Shown here: positions 9,870 through 21,276 of the stretch, piece by piece | Numbering within the stretch: the first letter of the stretch is position 1 | How the letters are laid out: every line of letters starts with the position of its first letter | Source of the DNA: Lithodes maja | Lineage: Eukaryota > Arthropoda > Malacostraca > Decapoda > Lithodidae | Reading direction: 5' to 3' | Assembly (NCBI GenBank): GCA_037953745.1 | Contig: JBAKBP010012324.1 | Span: 1-64,000 of the forward strand | DNA length: 64,000 nt | The notes under the pieces: model-generated | Seen by the model: the letters and a program-made list of their open reading frames with translations, nothing else | Database searches by the model: none | Told to the model about the DNA's origin: nothing | Translations under genes and position numbers: made by a program

Positions 9870-12792
9870 ATGGATACTAGCCCAAAAAGTGATTCCCCTG
9901 TGTCCGATTCCATGCTCCCTTCGACGCCTGCCCATGTTCGTCGCGCCCTAACGCAAAGGCACGTACAAGATGCGTTGACTCCCGGAGGTATTGAAATAGC
10001 TTTGAGGAGTTATGAACGTGGTGAAGGACAAAATAGTGTTGATGACTTGGGCAGTGATAGTTTCCGAGTCTTATCAGTCTCACTATAGTGAAGATTTAGA
10101 CGATCGAGACGAAATTCATCAAAGAGACGCGCAATTTGTTGGATTTGAGCATGACGATGAAAGTGATGATAGTACTGAACGTGATATAGTTGTGCAAGGT
10201 GATGAGAGTGTAGTGAGAGTGAGCGAATGGGACAGCACTAGGTCGACTGCCAAGATTAGGTTGAGTGACACGACACCTAGCCCTTCACCAGCTAAATCCC
10301 CATTCAAGATACGTTTTTATAAGAAGCAAGTTCTTGAAAAGGCGGCCGCGGCAGCCAGGAAAGAGGCCCTAAAACTTGGTGAGGGAGCAGTGCGTGAGGG
10401 TGCCAGTGAGGCTGAGCGTGAGGGTGAGGTTGACCCGCCATTGTCTTCCTTATCTACCCACGCCACCCAAGTTGCCCCAGGCGCCCGCCATTCTTCCCCA
10501 CCACCACCAGAACTGCCTAGGGTTGAGGACCCCCCACTTTCGGCCTATTTACCCCCTATTTCCCCCGAGAGGAGACATACTACTACAGAAAAGGGAAAAG
10601 GGAGAAAATATGTGAAAAAAGGAGCTACAAGTAGGCACTCTTTGTTCGAGGCTCCCGCGGCTTCCACCCCTGCCGGTCCCAGCCATACGCCCCCGCAACT
10701 TTCCCCAGGGTCCACCCCACCTCTCCAGCCTACAACAGAGGTTCCTGACGATGTATTTGACCTCGCATCCATACCTGCACCTACAGACACTGAACCAGTG
10801 CTGTCTACGACTCGTCGTAGGCCAAGGAGCCCCGAACCTCTGCATGAAGATGACAGAGCCTCACCTGCCACTCCTTCCCCACCTCGCCGACCTACGCGCT
10901 GCCCACGCCTCATTCGTTCCCCGCGAGATTATGAGGGGGGGTCTGAAGATGAAGGGCACCTCACAGATGACTCTGGCCATGATTACCTGGGTCCACCGTC
11001 AGGGCAAGATGACGGCTCTGACGACAACGACGATGACTTTATGGACATCGACGACCCTCAACCCAGACGCTTGGCCCAGGGCCATCGTGCTCCTGGCCGC
11101 CCTGGCCGCCGGGCTGGGCCTGGGCGCCGTCGCGCTCCTGGCCGCCCTAGGGTGCACGCCGCCAAAGTTCGTGGGCGTGCTGCCCCAGCCGCAGCTCCTC
11201 GTCAGCGTCGCCAGCAGGACCCATTTTATATTTTCAACTGGCAGGATGTGGCTGCTGATGAAGTGAATGACCCTGATGTAACCCCTTTTGATGAGGTACA
11301 GGAGGGTTCAGGAGTTACCCCAAGTTTTCCCGCAGGCCCCAATGCTCCACCACATGAGCTTTTTGAGGCATTTTTTGATAAGGAGGTTACTGAGTTTGTC
11401 ATAGAAGAGACAAACAAGCATCACCAAATCCAGGTGAACCTTTTTTGGCAAGGTGACCAAGGGCCACATGAAGCGGTGGACCCCAGTGACTCATCCCGAG
11501 TTCATGGTGTTCCTGGCAATCACCATGCTAATGCCTCATGTAAAGAAGCACAGGTTGGCTGACTATTGGATCACCAAAGATCTGATATCCACCCCTGCCT
11601 TCGGGAAATACATCTCTCGGGACCGGTACCTCGACATCCTCGGAGCGCTCCATCTTGTCACCAACACCGACATGCATCTCTCTGACAAGCTGTGAAAGAT
11701 TAGGACGTTGTACGAGATGATGCGAGAACGTTTCACGTCATACTTCACGCCCTTCTGCAACGTCTGTATTGACGAGTCTCTTGTGCTGTTCCGGGGAAAG
11801 CTGAGCTTCAGGCAGTACATCCCCTCAAAGAGACATCGCTTTGGTATAAAGTTCTTTGTGCTGTGCGATTGCCAAACTGGCTATGTCCTGGACTTCCTGG
11901 TCTACAGCGGGAAGGAAGGGGACGTGGAAATAGACCCCCTCATTGGCTTTGGCGGAGCAGTGGTTCAAGCCATGATGAACCGGTACTTCGAGAAGAATCA
12001 CGTCCTCTACACGGACAACTACTACACGTCCCCCACTCTCTCAAAGTACCTCCATCAGCGCAAGACGGGACTGTAGGCACAGTTAGAGCGAAAAGGAAGG
12101 GCATGCCAACTTTCCCTCCTAAAACCAAGAAAGGCGATGTCTTCAAGAAGAAGTCGGGACCCATTCTGGCTATCCACTGGCACGACCAGCGGAAGGTCAA
12201 CCTCCTGAGCACCGTCCACAAGGGGGAAATGGTTGAGACTGGCAAGGTGGATCACCGCACCCAAGTCAGGGTGACCAAGCCCGATGCTGTAATGGACTAC
12301 AGCATAAATATGAGGCTGGTGGACAAGTCCGACATGCAGATAGGCTTCATCGACTGTCTGCGTACCTTGTGCAGATGGTACAAAAAGTTCTTTCTGCACA
12401 TGGTGGACATGTCAATGCTGAATGCCTACAATATCTACAGGCTTCGGAATCCGCGCACACCCAGGAAGTTCAGTAGCCTGCGGAGGTTCCAAAAACAGGT
12501 GTTGGTGGAGCTCCTGGACAGGTATGCTACGCCACAGAGGGCAGTGGCACAACCTGGGCGCCCCGTTCAGGACCGCATGCAGTGTGCACAGTATCTAAAT
12601 GTGCACAAGCTCGGTTACCTGCCTCTGGAACGAGATGGAGTCACCATTAGCAGAAGGCGGTGCCATGTCTGCTGGAACAGCCAGGTGAGGCCGAGGAAGC
12701 AGAAAAAGACCACCATGCAGTGTGTGGAGTGCCAGGTGTCACTATGTGCTATACCGTGCTTTGCTGAATACCACACCAAGCAGGAGTACTAA
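9870..12792 (+). pseudogene. piggyBac transposase, decayed
   Basis: The start is set at 9870, where GCCGCCAACATGG is a near-ideal animal initiation context shared with the short copy. The N-terminal 450 or so residues are acidic and proline-rich and end in Arg/Gly/Pro repeats of AT-hook type (GRPGRR, PGRPR). The catalytic core follows with the three piggyBac aspartate contexts: CIDESLVLFRGK, YTDNYYTSP and YSINMRLVDKSDMQ. A C-terminal cysteine-rich domain (CHVCW, CVECQ, CAIPC, then AEYH) is the type that binds terminal repeats in this family. Lesions are an extra base near 10065, a frameshift near 11450, a TGA at about 11693 where the family has Trp, and a frameshift near 12070. It cannot make active transposase. 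Confidence 0.9.
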
Positions 12793-12963
12793 CTAATAAT
12801 CATAGTGAAACTACCAAAGACTGACAATATGTATGTATATAGGCAACAAGTGGAAATAAAACAATGTATTGTGATAAAAAAGTCATGTATTATGAAAACA
12901 TATATAAATAAGTGAAAAAAGACACAATAAATTGTATATAAAACATTTACAAAGCATATAACT

Positions 12964-13460
12964 AAGTGAAAGTGACACATGACATAATATTAGATGGCCA
13001 AAGTATAATAAACACCTGTGATAACGAATAATCAGTGCCTAATAAAACAATAACCTACCTCAATTACTAATAAAATGTACCGTATCAAGTGAAAATGAGC
13101 ATTATCAGTGACAGTGACACTCTCTCAAGCATATTTACCAAAGTGAAAGTGACACACGAAGTAATATTAGATGGCCAAAGTATAATAAACACCTGTGATA
13201 ACGAATAATCACTGCCTAATATAACCATGACCTACCTCAATTACTAATAAAATGTACCGTATCAAGTGAAAATGAGCATTATCAGTGACAGTGACACTCT
13301 CTCAAGCATATTTACCAAAGTGAAAGTGACACACGAAGTAATATTAGATGGCCAAAGTATAATAAACACCTGTGATAACGAATAATCAGTGCGTAATATA
13401 ACAATAACCAACCTTAATTACTCATAAAAACTACGGTATCGAGTGAAAATGTGAAATATT
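12964..13460 (+). repeat. 177-bp tandem repeat inside the piggyBac 3' region
   Basis: Units starting AAGTGAAAGTGACACA begin at 12964, 13141 and 13318, exactly 177 bp apart; the third is partial. The short piggyBac copy (about 26654) has a single unit, so the array expanded in this copy or contracted in the other. Confidence 0.85.
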
Positions 13461-13886
13461 AGTGACAATGATAGCCTAATACACATATTTTATATAATTG
13501 GACTCCAAATAACTATAATAACATCACTATCAATAAATAAAATCGCCTCCGGGAGGTAAAAACTCTGGCGCGACGAGTGGCTAAGTGCGCAGTAGGTTAG
13601 CCAAGCCGGGGCCTGGGCCAAGGCGACGCATCCGAACGCGGGAAGATTTTCCCGCATAAAAATCACTCCACTTCCCGCGCTCGCCATTATGCAATCACTT
13701 GGGCTAGAGACCTCTACTCAACGGCATTCTACACATGAAGGTTTGTGCAACATTTTTTTTTTTTTTTTATAACTTTGTGTCATGTATTTCAGGAGTAACA
13801 GGTGAATCAACATGGACCAAAATTCCTCAAAACCCCCGGTCACAGAGTACAGTCACGATCTACCCTAGCCGGGGTTGGAGGGTTAA

Positions 13887-14803
13887 ACATAGCTCTAAGT
13901 TTATGAAAGTTTGCTTTCTTTAAATTAGGGACTTTTTCGATGCTACTATTTGGTTCGTTACTAGTAAACTTTAAAGTGAAAGTTATCGTACGATGGTCGC
14001 TGTTACTGAATTCATCACCAACATTCAAATTCTCTATTAATTCTTCTTTTGTTGCAAGTACAATGTCAAGAACGTTATTACCACGGGTCGGTGTTCGAAC
14101 AAATTGATAAAGCAAACTCTCTTGCAAGTTCGTATACAAGTCATGTCCGGAGTGTGAAGTAAGAATATCGCCCCACTTGGTCACAGGTAAATTAAAGTCG
14201 CCAAAAAATACGGTATCTTGTGAGTTACTTACATCTGCAATTTGTTCATAAATTTCTCGGTCAGCTTGCACTGATTGAGCTGGAGGTCTGTATATTAATG
14301 CAAGTATTATTTTTGTACCTTTATTATTCTTTATTAGCACAAAAGATGTGTCGACGTTCACAATTTGAGGTTTTGACAAGAGTGTCGGGTTAAGACTTTC
14401 TTTGATATAAAATAAAACGCCACCTCCATTTTTATTTATTCGGCTTTTCTCAAACATTACATAACCGGGAAGTGAATACTCTGCTAAAAAGTCTCTATCT
14501 ACTGTATTGAGCCAAGATTCTGTTATACCAATCACATCATAATTTTCAGTAAACACTAGTTCCTCTAAATCTGAAAATTTATTGCGTATGCTACGAGCGT
14601 TTGCATAGAAAACCTTTAAAGTTGCGGTTTTAGAACTCACAAAACGTTCTTTAATCAAATTTTTGGTTCTGATCGGATTTACATTTATGGCTGACATCGG
14701 TCCTCGGTCGTTATCCCTGGCGGATTTGAATTTGGGTCGTGTTGGTGGAGCTTTATCCAAATTCGCGGTTCTTGACAGATTAGCATTTAATTCCTTCGCA
14801 GGA
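13887..14803 (-). pseudogene. LINE-D endonuclease domain
   Basis: This is an APE-type endonuclease. From high to low coordinates the motifs are VFYANARSIRNKFSDLEEL, DVIGITESWL (catalytic Glu), GGGVLFYIKESL, ILALIYRPP, TVFFGDFNLPVTKWGD and FSNSDHRTITFTL (catalytic Asp-His near the C-terminus). The domain looks complete and uninterrupted. About 45 residues of upstream linker remain before the truncation into LINE J1. It is cut by piggyBac just after the domain. Confidence 0.85.
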
Positions 14804-16496
14804 AGGTGATCTGTGGGTGTAGTAGCTGTGCATCCTGTGATGATTTTAAGGGCTTTATTTTGAATAGTCTGTAAGGTCTTATGATGTGTTTCAGCTAGGT
14901 TAGAAGCCCAGGCCGGGCTTGCGTATTCCATAACTGATCTTATGTATTGTTTGTAGACTGTGGTGGTGGTTTCTTTGTTGTGTCCAATTTTCGTGTGGGC
15001 AAGTGATCTGAGGGCGTTAAGTCTGGGTGTCAGTTTCTTTTTTGTGTGTGTGGTGTGCTGTTTGAATGTCATTTGGGTGTCGTATGTTACTCCTAGGATT
15101 TTGTGTGTGTGTGTTACAGGTGTGTTGTTTATGTTGAGTCCTGGGACGTAATCGTGCTCTCTTGTCCAGCTTGTGAAGAGGGTTGCAATGAATTTAGCTG
15201 GGGCTAAATTGAGTCTGTTTGTAGTGCACCATTCATGTAATGTGTCGAGATAGTCTTGAAGGAGTCTTGTTGCTGTGTCTGGGTTTTGGTGCGTGCTTGT
15301 GAGTGTTATGTCGTCTGTGTAGGAGTCTATGGTTATTTGGGGTGAATTTGGTGTATTTATATCATGCATGTACAGATTGAAGAGTGCGGGCGACAGGACG
15401 GATCCTTGCGGGACTCCGTTTGGGAAATTTCTAATGCTAGATGACTGACCGGCAAAAGATACGTGTGCACATCTGCCTGCTAAGAAGTTGGCCAGCCATC
15501 TTTTTGTGATGTGCATGTTTGTGTTTGTAGATTTTGTTTGTTAGGTTGTGGCGGGGGATGGCATCGAAGGCTTTACTAATGTCAAGTGTGGCAAGTACTG
15601 ATCTGTGTGGTGGTCTAGCTGAGTTGATGCCGTCAAAAGCTCTTTGTGTAAGGTCTGTTAGAAGAGTGTTTGTGGAGTGCAATGGCCTGAAGCCGTGTTG
15701 TGTTGGAGAAAGGGGTAAGTCAGGTGTCATCAGTTGTAGTACAAGGCGCTCTATGACTTTGGAGGGGGTGCAAAGGAGTGTGATAGGGCGGTGTGAGGAG
15801 GGTAGTGTGGGGTCTTTGTTAGGTTTGGGGAATGTGATGATGATACCATGCTTCCAGATGTCTGGTATTGTGTTGTGTGAGTAGCTGTAGTTTGATATGT
15901 TAGTGAGTGCTTGTATGCCTTGTGGTCCCAGGTGTCTGAGGTGAATATTGCTTATGTTGTCTAGGCCACAGGCGGGTGAGAGCTTGAGATTGTTGATGAT
16001 ATGCTTTGTCTGGTTGTTGGTGAAGGGTGTATAGTCAGGGTCTGTGGGGAATTGTCTTTTGCGTCGGATGACACGTCGGTCATCTTTGTGGGGTTTTAGG
16101 TGACTGACATGAGAGAAGTGATTGATGAGAGTGTTTGCTTGTTGTTTACGTGAAGGAGTAGAGTCTGTTGTTGTGATTGCAGCATGTGATTGTGTTGTGT
16201 TGCTGTTGGAAAGTGTGATGCTGTTTAGTGTTTTGTAGAGTTTTTTGGGGTTTGTTTTGTGATCGAGTATTTGTAGGAAGTTATTCCAATTTAGTGTTTG
16301 TTGTTCTTGTATTTTGTTGTTAATCTGGATGTTGAGTGCTTGAATTTGTTGATTGATGTCTTGTGTGTGGGGTGCTGGGGAGTGTTTCAGTGTGTCGCGT
16401 TGTATGATGAGGTTTTGAATTTCTGGTGAGAAGTTGGGTTTGTGTTTTTTTAGGTTACCTCTTGGAATGTGTTTTTGTCGGCGTTTTGGATAGTCG
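14804..16496 (-). pseudogene. LINE J1 reverse transcriptase domain (broken)
   Basis: Reading leftwards from about 16490 the frame gives the pre-RT region, then GIIITFPKPNKDP, RPITLLCTPSKVIERL, TQHGFRPLHST, LATLDISKAFDAIP, NGVPQGSVLSPALFNLYMHD and SYTDDITLT. The thumb follows with RLNALRSLAHT and EYASPAWASNLAE. A frameshift lies near 15510. The catalytic motif has Thr in place of the usual Ala (Y-T-D-D); copy J2 keeps Y-A-D-D. The domain is cut at 14804 by LINE-D, and the upstream endonuclease is missing. Confidence 0.82.
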
Positions 16497-17320
16497 TTAA
16501 AAGGGTTGATTGAGATAGTTTAAAGCATTATAATTGCTAAAGCTCCTTCCTAAAGTGAATAAAATTGATTAGTAGGAGCCAGAATAAAATCAAAAGACAT
16601 AGAAGGAGTTAAAAACTGCATTCAACATCTAAAGAAAGGGGCATTTAACTTGACACTTATTATAATGTAAACATTGCAAAACAAACAAAACGACATTGAA
16701 TTAATATTACTAGTCAAGGGCTGCTAGAAAACACTTGAAGACTATCTGTGAAAAGTGATGCAAGAGTGATTGTAAATTTAAATAGAATAAATCCATTCAT
16801 GGTTGTTGACGAATTATTGATTTATATCATTATGTTTGAAAGTTATGTCCTACCTCCATAATATAAATGTCTCACTAAAAATAATTTGAGTAAAAGGGGG
16901 AAATTATTATAAAAGTAAATGGGTAGATTTTTTTAAGGAAGATGTAAATACAGTTGAAGTTGTTAATTTAAGGTTGGACATTATTTTAAAACATAATGGT
17001 ACACTTGAATTCAAAAGTTCATCAACAACCTATATTAGTATTTGTTTTATATATAGGTAGTGCCAACGAATTATCTTGACCACTTAATTTCTTATAACTA
17101 AAAATTAATGAAAGCAATCGGGCTGAAATTCCTATCATATGGGAAGAGTCCACCAGGAAATAGGTGTGGATATTTACAGCCACTTTGCTCTATGCCCAGT
17201 TACGAAGAGGTCAAGGATCGAGAATTTTGTCGTTCGTTTGCATTATCTATAGTATTGTACCGGAATATATTTTTGTAGACACTAACCCTAAAATATCCTA
17301 GGGAAGTAAATGGCCTATGA
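16497..17320. other. Unassigned AT-rich spacer
   Basis: There is no open frame of note and no recognised repeat end. It is AT-rich throughout. Confidence 0.5.
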
Positions 17321-17458
17321 GTAAGGATGGTATCACACAAGTGCTTTTCCCCTTAACTCTGGTCTGGCAGCTTATAAGGTTAACTTGATATATAATCCTG
17401 TCACTTATATGAATCTTTAATTTTATATATATAATCCTGTCACTTATATGAAATATAT

Positions 17459-18989
17459 ATGAAAAGAAATACTATCAAGAGCAGTGGATGTTGGTGTATC
17501 GCTGAAAAGGGAGGGAATTAAGTGGAAGCTACCTATACTGCTGTTTGCGGATGATACAGTTCTGATGAGTGATAATGAATGGGAGTTGCAGGGTCTGGTA
17601 AATGAGTTCGGAACAGTGCGAAAAACGGAATTCGAAGGTAAATGCGGGGAAGAGCAAGGTTATGGTCTTCGAAAGGGGTGAAGTCACAGAGTGTGAGGTG
17701 AAGCTGAACGGTCAGGCTATGGAGATCGTCAACTCTTTTAAGTATCTGGGCAGTGTGTTGAGTAAAGATGGGACTATGAATGAAGAAGTGCGGGAGAGGG
17801 TACAACAGGGGAAGAGGGTTGTAGGAACGCTAAAAGTGGTAACAAGAAATAGGGTGGTCAGTATGGAGTGAAGAAGTCCTTGCATGACAGTGTGGTAATC
17901 CCGACACTGACTTACGGAAGCGAAGCATGGACGTTGGTTGAGACTCAGACCAAGAGTGAGAGCAGTGGAAATGAATTACTTAACCTGTTAAGCGCTAAAT
18001 AGCCCTAGGAGCTAGGGTAGTTATTTGTGTATTTCTAGCCTTGGATTCTGACAGAATTCGTTATATTTACAATATAGACCATTATTTGTTTTCGGTATGC
18101 TTTTATTTTACATATATGATGTATATATGAACCTTCAAGAGTGCTAAAATAAGTGGGAAAAGCATTTGGGTGGTGAAAAACGAAGATATTGGCCACCCGG
18201 TCGTAATGTCAGGCGAGAGAGAGCTACAGTCAACCCTCCTCTCTCGCTGTCTGTGAGGTAACTGAGACAAGCGGGGCGGTTTGGGCTGGTGTCAGGGTGT
18301 TACATATCGATCTTTTCTGCAACCCACTTGTGCTACATTATCGCGGGAGAGAAAAATAACCGATAAATGATGATAATAAGAGGGAAAATAGGTGATAATT
18401 GAGGAGGGGAGGGAGGGGGGAATAAGGTGGGGAAGGAGGGGAGGGGGGTGGGTGAGATTTACATGGATGAGTACTGGAGGGGAATTATCTCACCTAGAGA
18501 CAAATTTTTTTTTTTGATAGGCCCTTTTTTTTTTTGGAAAGCTTTTTTTATGGTCCTGCTTCCGTGAGGCCTATCGCGTTCCCTATAGGAAGCCTTCCGT
18601 GAGGCCTATCGCGCTTGCCGGGTTAAGGAGTGCGTGCGGAGTTACATGGAGGGATAGACAGACTAATGAGGAAGTAAGAAGGAGGTGTGGTGTGGAGGTA
18701 GATGTGCTGGAAAGTGTGAAAAGGAACAACTTGAGATGGTTCGGCCATATGGAACGTATGGAAAGCGAGAGAATGACTAAGAGGGTGTACGAGAGCGAGG
18801 TGGAGGGACAGAGAGGGAGAGGTAGACCGAATGAGAGGTGGAAGGATGGAGTGAGGAAGTACATGAACGAAGGCGGTGCTGGTTGGGGGGAGGGGCGTCG
18901 ACTGACTGGGGACAGAGGTGCATGGGGGCGGTTCGTTCGTGGCCATCCCTTCGGGGATCACGGCGTCAGGCAATAGATAGATAGATAGA
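17459..18989 (+). mobile_element. LINE-A copy 2 with RT pseudogene, split by TTAA MITE M2
   Basis: This is a 3' fragment of the same LINE as at 312-1466, on the plus strand. It starts just before the catalytic motif (LFADDTVLM at 17539-17565) and ends with the RGRGRP tail and a (GATA)n tail at 18974-18989. Frameshifts lie near 17620-17640 and 17870-17940. Removing the MITE and one TTAA rejoins the tail at the residues NYLRSACGV seen in copy 1. The lesions make it non-coding. Confidence 0.85.
17980..18626 (+). mobile_element. TTAA MITE family M2
   Basis: TTAA occurs at 17980-17983 and 18623-18626. The imperfect inverted ends are TTAACCTGTTAAGCGCTA and TTAACCCGGCAAGCGCGA. The interior is G-rich and resembles the reverse of family M1 at AAAATAGGTGATAA and GGAGGGGAGG, so the two families are probably related. 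Exactly one TTAA remains in the host LINE when it is removed. Confidence 0.85.
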
Positions 18990-19131
18990 CTCATATGAAT
19001 CTTTAATTTTATATATATAATCCTGTCACTTATATGAATCTTCAGTCTAGTTTCCGATACCAGTGCAAAAGATCCCAGTAATGTTGCGGGGGGGAAGGGG
19101 ACCATTAAAGCTTGTGTGATACTCTCCTTAC

Positions 19132-19523
19132 TCTACTGTATACCCATGGCAGCTAACTTGGCAATAATTCTGATCCATAGCTTCTTTATATCTAAGAAAC
19201 AGCTATAGTAAACAGGAGTGTATTTACTGGTCTACCCTTATCAACTAAAGTATTTTTTTCCAGCTGAGGGTAAATTATCATGTTTCTATCTTTGTTACTC
19301 AGCTATAAGGTCGATTTTGTAGCGAAATATGATGTTGATTATGAAAACTTGGCATTTAATACGACACAACCATAGTAGTTTCATATATTTCCATTATTTA
19401 TCGAAAAATCAGCTCCTAAGAGATTCAATTACCATCAGCTGGAAAAAAATAGACTATAATATGCAGTACTGTATATACCAGCTCGATTCTCTTCATTGTT
19501 TTTAATCCCATTGTTTTTAAGCT
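19132..19523. other. Unassigned spacer
   Basis: No gene, RNA or recognisable repeat end is seen. Confidence 0.5.
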
Positions 19524-20012
19524 TTAACCCTCCTGGCCTGGGCTGGTCCTCCAAAGGACAGTGTGGGCTACCCGGGCGATCTGGCCGAAAAACGTCTAGG
19601 CCTAGGCTACCGTATTTGTTTTTATTTTAACTGCTAGAAATTTCCCACGCATCTATAAACGTAGTGCGGTTTCCAATCTGTAGACTGGCGTTGAGTAGAG
19701 CTCTCTAAGTCAACTGGTTCAGTTGTGATGACGATTTCAGTGGAGCGAACTTTGCCGTGATGTTGACAATATCAGAGCTTTTCAGACACTAATTTCATCT
19801 TACGTTACAACAATAACATTGATCCGACGTCTCCTTCTTGTTTTCGGAGGTGCGGTGACGCAACGATCGGCTTTGTTTACATGCGTCGGACGCACAGTGT
19901 TCAGACCAAGCTGAATAGGCTTTCAAGCTTACTGCCTAGTAATAGGACACCCGGGCTCCTGCCCTTCTTTTGTGGTGTCCTTTTAACAGGACACCCGGGC
20001 AGGAAGGGTTAA
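19524..20012 (+). mobile_element. TTAA MITE family M3, copy 1
   Basis: TTAA occurs at 19524-19527 and 20009-20012. The inverted ends are TTAACCCTCCTGGCCTGGGC and TTAACCCTTCCTGCCCGGGT. Near-identical relatives lie at 36475-36950 and, inverted, 54323-54807. No coding frame is shared. Confidence 0.88.
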
Positions 20013-20470
20013 GATGTTAAGGGGTCAAGATTTGTGCCAAGTTAGCTGACACAAGGTTTAGTGAACTTTTGTATGGTATGTATGTACTGTATATACTCGG
20101 GCACATACCCCGTAGCTGGGGGTGGCCGACTTGATACAGAGGGTCCGAGACCACTTTCGCGTTCCCTCGTCCCATTCTCCGTTTTGTCTAGTAGGTGAAT
20201 TTTACAAGAGGAGGAGGATCCCTAGCCCCCTGCTCCCAATGAACTTACACAGCAATTTTTCCATCAATTACATTTTGGCTACATATCGGGTATATTTTCA
20301 GATATATTGATTATTTTTGTAAATAGTGTTCTTATAGAAGTGTAATCCAGAAGCTAGCATTATTTATAAGGTGACGGTTTTCTTGGATTATTTTGGTAAC
20401 CATATTCTTATGAGAGTGGATATCAGGAGCAAGCATTATTGTAAGTTGATGGAAGTCTTTACAAATACTG
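20013..20470. other. Unassigned spacer
   Basis: No gene is seen. A GGTGGCCGACTTGATACAGAG stretch near 20120 weakly resembles the dispersed repeat at 60-110. Confidence 0.4.
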
Positions 20471-21093
20471 TTAACCCAGGAACTGCCGGGAGACTCTTAA
20501 GAGTTCCCCCGGCGGACTGCGGGAAGACTCTTAAGAGTCAGATAAAAAAAATAAACTTTTGACATCGAATTTTTTTTTTTTTTTATTTATTTATTTATTT
20601 ATTTTTTGGCCCCTGGGCCATGCAAAATCTCAGTCCTCTACCTCCCCTCCTTCCCCACTTTCCTCCTCTCCTTCAGTTATCACCTATTTTCCCTGTTATT
20701 CCCTTATTCTGAGGTATATTTTCGTGCTAACATAGCGAGTTGCAAGCAGGGCGTTGTCATCACTGATGGCAAGCGAGTGCAAGAGAGAGAGAGAGAGTAT
20801 CGATCGACTGTGTCTCAGTGGCCTTGGGGGAAATTGGCGGGAAAGCAGCTTGCCTCACCCATACATTATACAACTCGCGGGCTATATCTCCGATTTTGAC
20901 CATCCAAACGCTGTTTTCACTCGTTTTATTGTTGTTTCAGGTTAATACCTTTATAATCAACCCATAATAGGCGCGTATGGATAAGTATTAATGCTATTAA
21001 TGGTACAATGAATATTTTAGTGACGGAAACACCTCAAATACATGTGCACAGGGAGAGGTGTCTAATTATCCCCATGCGCATTTGTTAGGTTAA
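20471..21093 (+). mobile_element. TTAA MITE family M1, copy 2
   Basis: TTAA occurs at 20471-20474 and 21090-21093, in the same order of internal blocks as copy 1, with the right end of the TTGTTAGG type. Confidence 0.88.
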
Positions 21094-21276
21094 GACCGAG
21101 TGATATAGAAGTACCGTACTATAGTATTGTTGTATCCCTAGTTATAGTATAATTTGGAAATTGTCTACCATCCAAGTTGATGAGAGCGTTTATGGAAAAG
21201 GCGCTTATGTAAATGGGTAAGTAACTTGACAATTACTGTATATGATAGACCTGGCTACTCTCTACAAGGGAGTAAA

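Larger units (their letters stand above)
9675..13886 (+). mobile_element. Full-length piggyBac-type transposon
   Basis: The element is flanked by TTAA at 9675-9678 and 13883-13886. The ends form a terminal inverted repeat: TTAACCCTTCAACCCCGGGT on the left, and TTAACCCTCCAACCCCGGCT reading inwards from the right. It encodes one large decayed transposase. Behind that are about 1.1 kb of non-coding DNA with a 177-bp tandem repeat and a poly(T) tract at 13748-13767. A shorter relative with the same ends and the same protein termini lies at 25212-27220. Confidence 0.93.
7405..14803 (-). mobile_element. LINE-D (CR1 clade), split by a piggyBac transposon
   Basis: This is about 3.2 kb of CR1-type LINE once the 4.2 kb piggyBac insert is removed. 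The pieces are 13887-14803 (endonuclease) and 7405-9674 (RT and 3' UTR). Across the single TTAA site the frame continues directly from NFHKLRAMF to KETDW, so the LINE was intact there when piggyBac arrived. Its 3' UTR (7405-7619) ends with a short GTACTCCTTT-type repeat and has no long A or ATT tail. Confidence 0.88.
6809..16496 (-). mobile_element. LINE J1 (Jockey-like), split by CR1 LINE-D
   Basis: This is a 5'-truncated Jockey-like LINE in two pieces, 14804-16496 and 6809-7404. Aligned to copy J2, the pieces meet without a gap between GATCACCT and ACATCAAG, which shows that LINE-D inserted there with little or no target duplication. The 3' end is an (AAC)n tail. Confidence 0.87.
17321..19131 (+). 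mobile_element. MITE-H copy 1, split by LINE-A copy 2
   Basis: The ends form an inverted repeat: GTAAGGATGGTATCACACAA at 17321 and the reverse of ATACTCTCCTTAC ending at 19131. Internal blocks such as CTCTGGTCTGGCAGCT and CAGTCTAGTTTCCGATA match MITE-H copy 2 at 48629-48839, which confirms the pairing across the LINE. The likely target is TA. A 38-40 bp AT-rich unit (GAATCTTTAATTTTATATAT) is repeated on both sides of the LINE. Confidence 0.7.

Noticed and set aside
10174..10407. The first deleted piggyBac segment as a spliced intron
   Set aside because: GT...AG can be placed at its edges, but the second and third deleted segments have no such ends; microhomology deletions explain all three.
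13840..15516. A single 558-codon RT-endonuclease protein
   Set aside because: It joins the J1 RT to the LINE-D endonuclease across the LINE-D insertion edge at about 14803, and runs a few codons into piggyBac.
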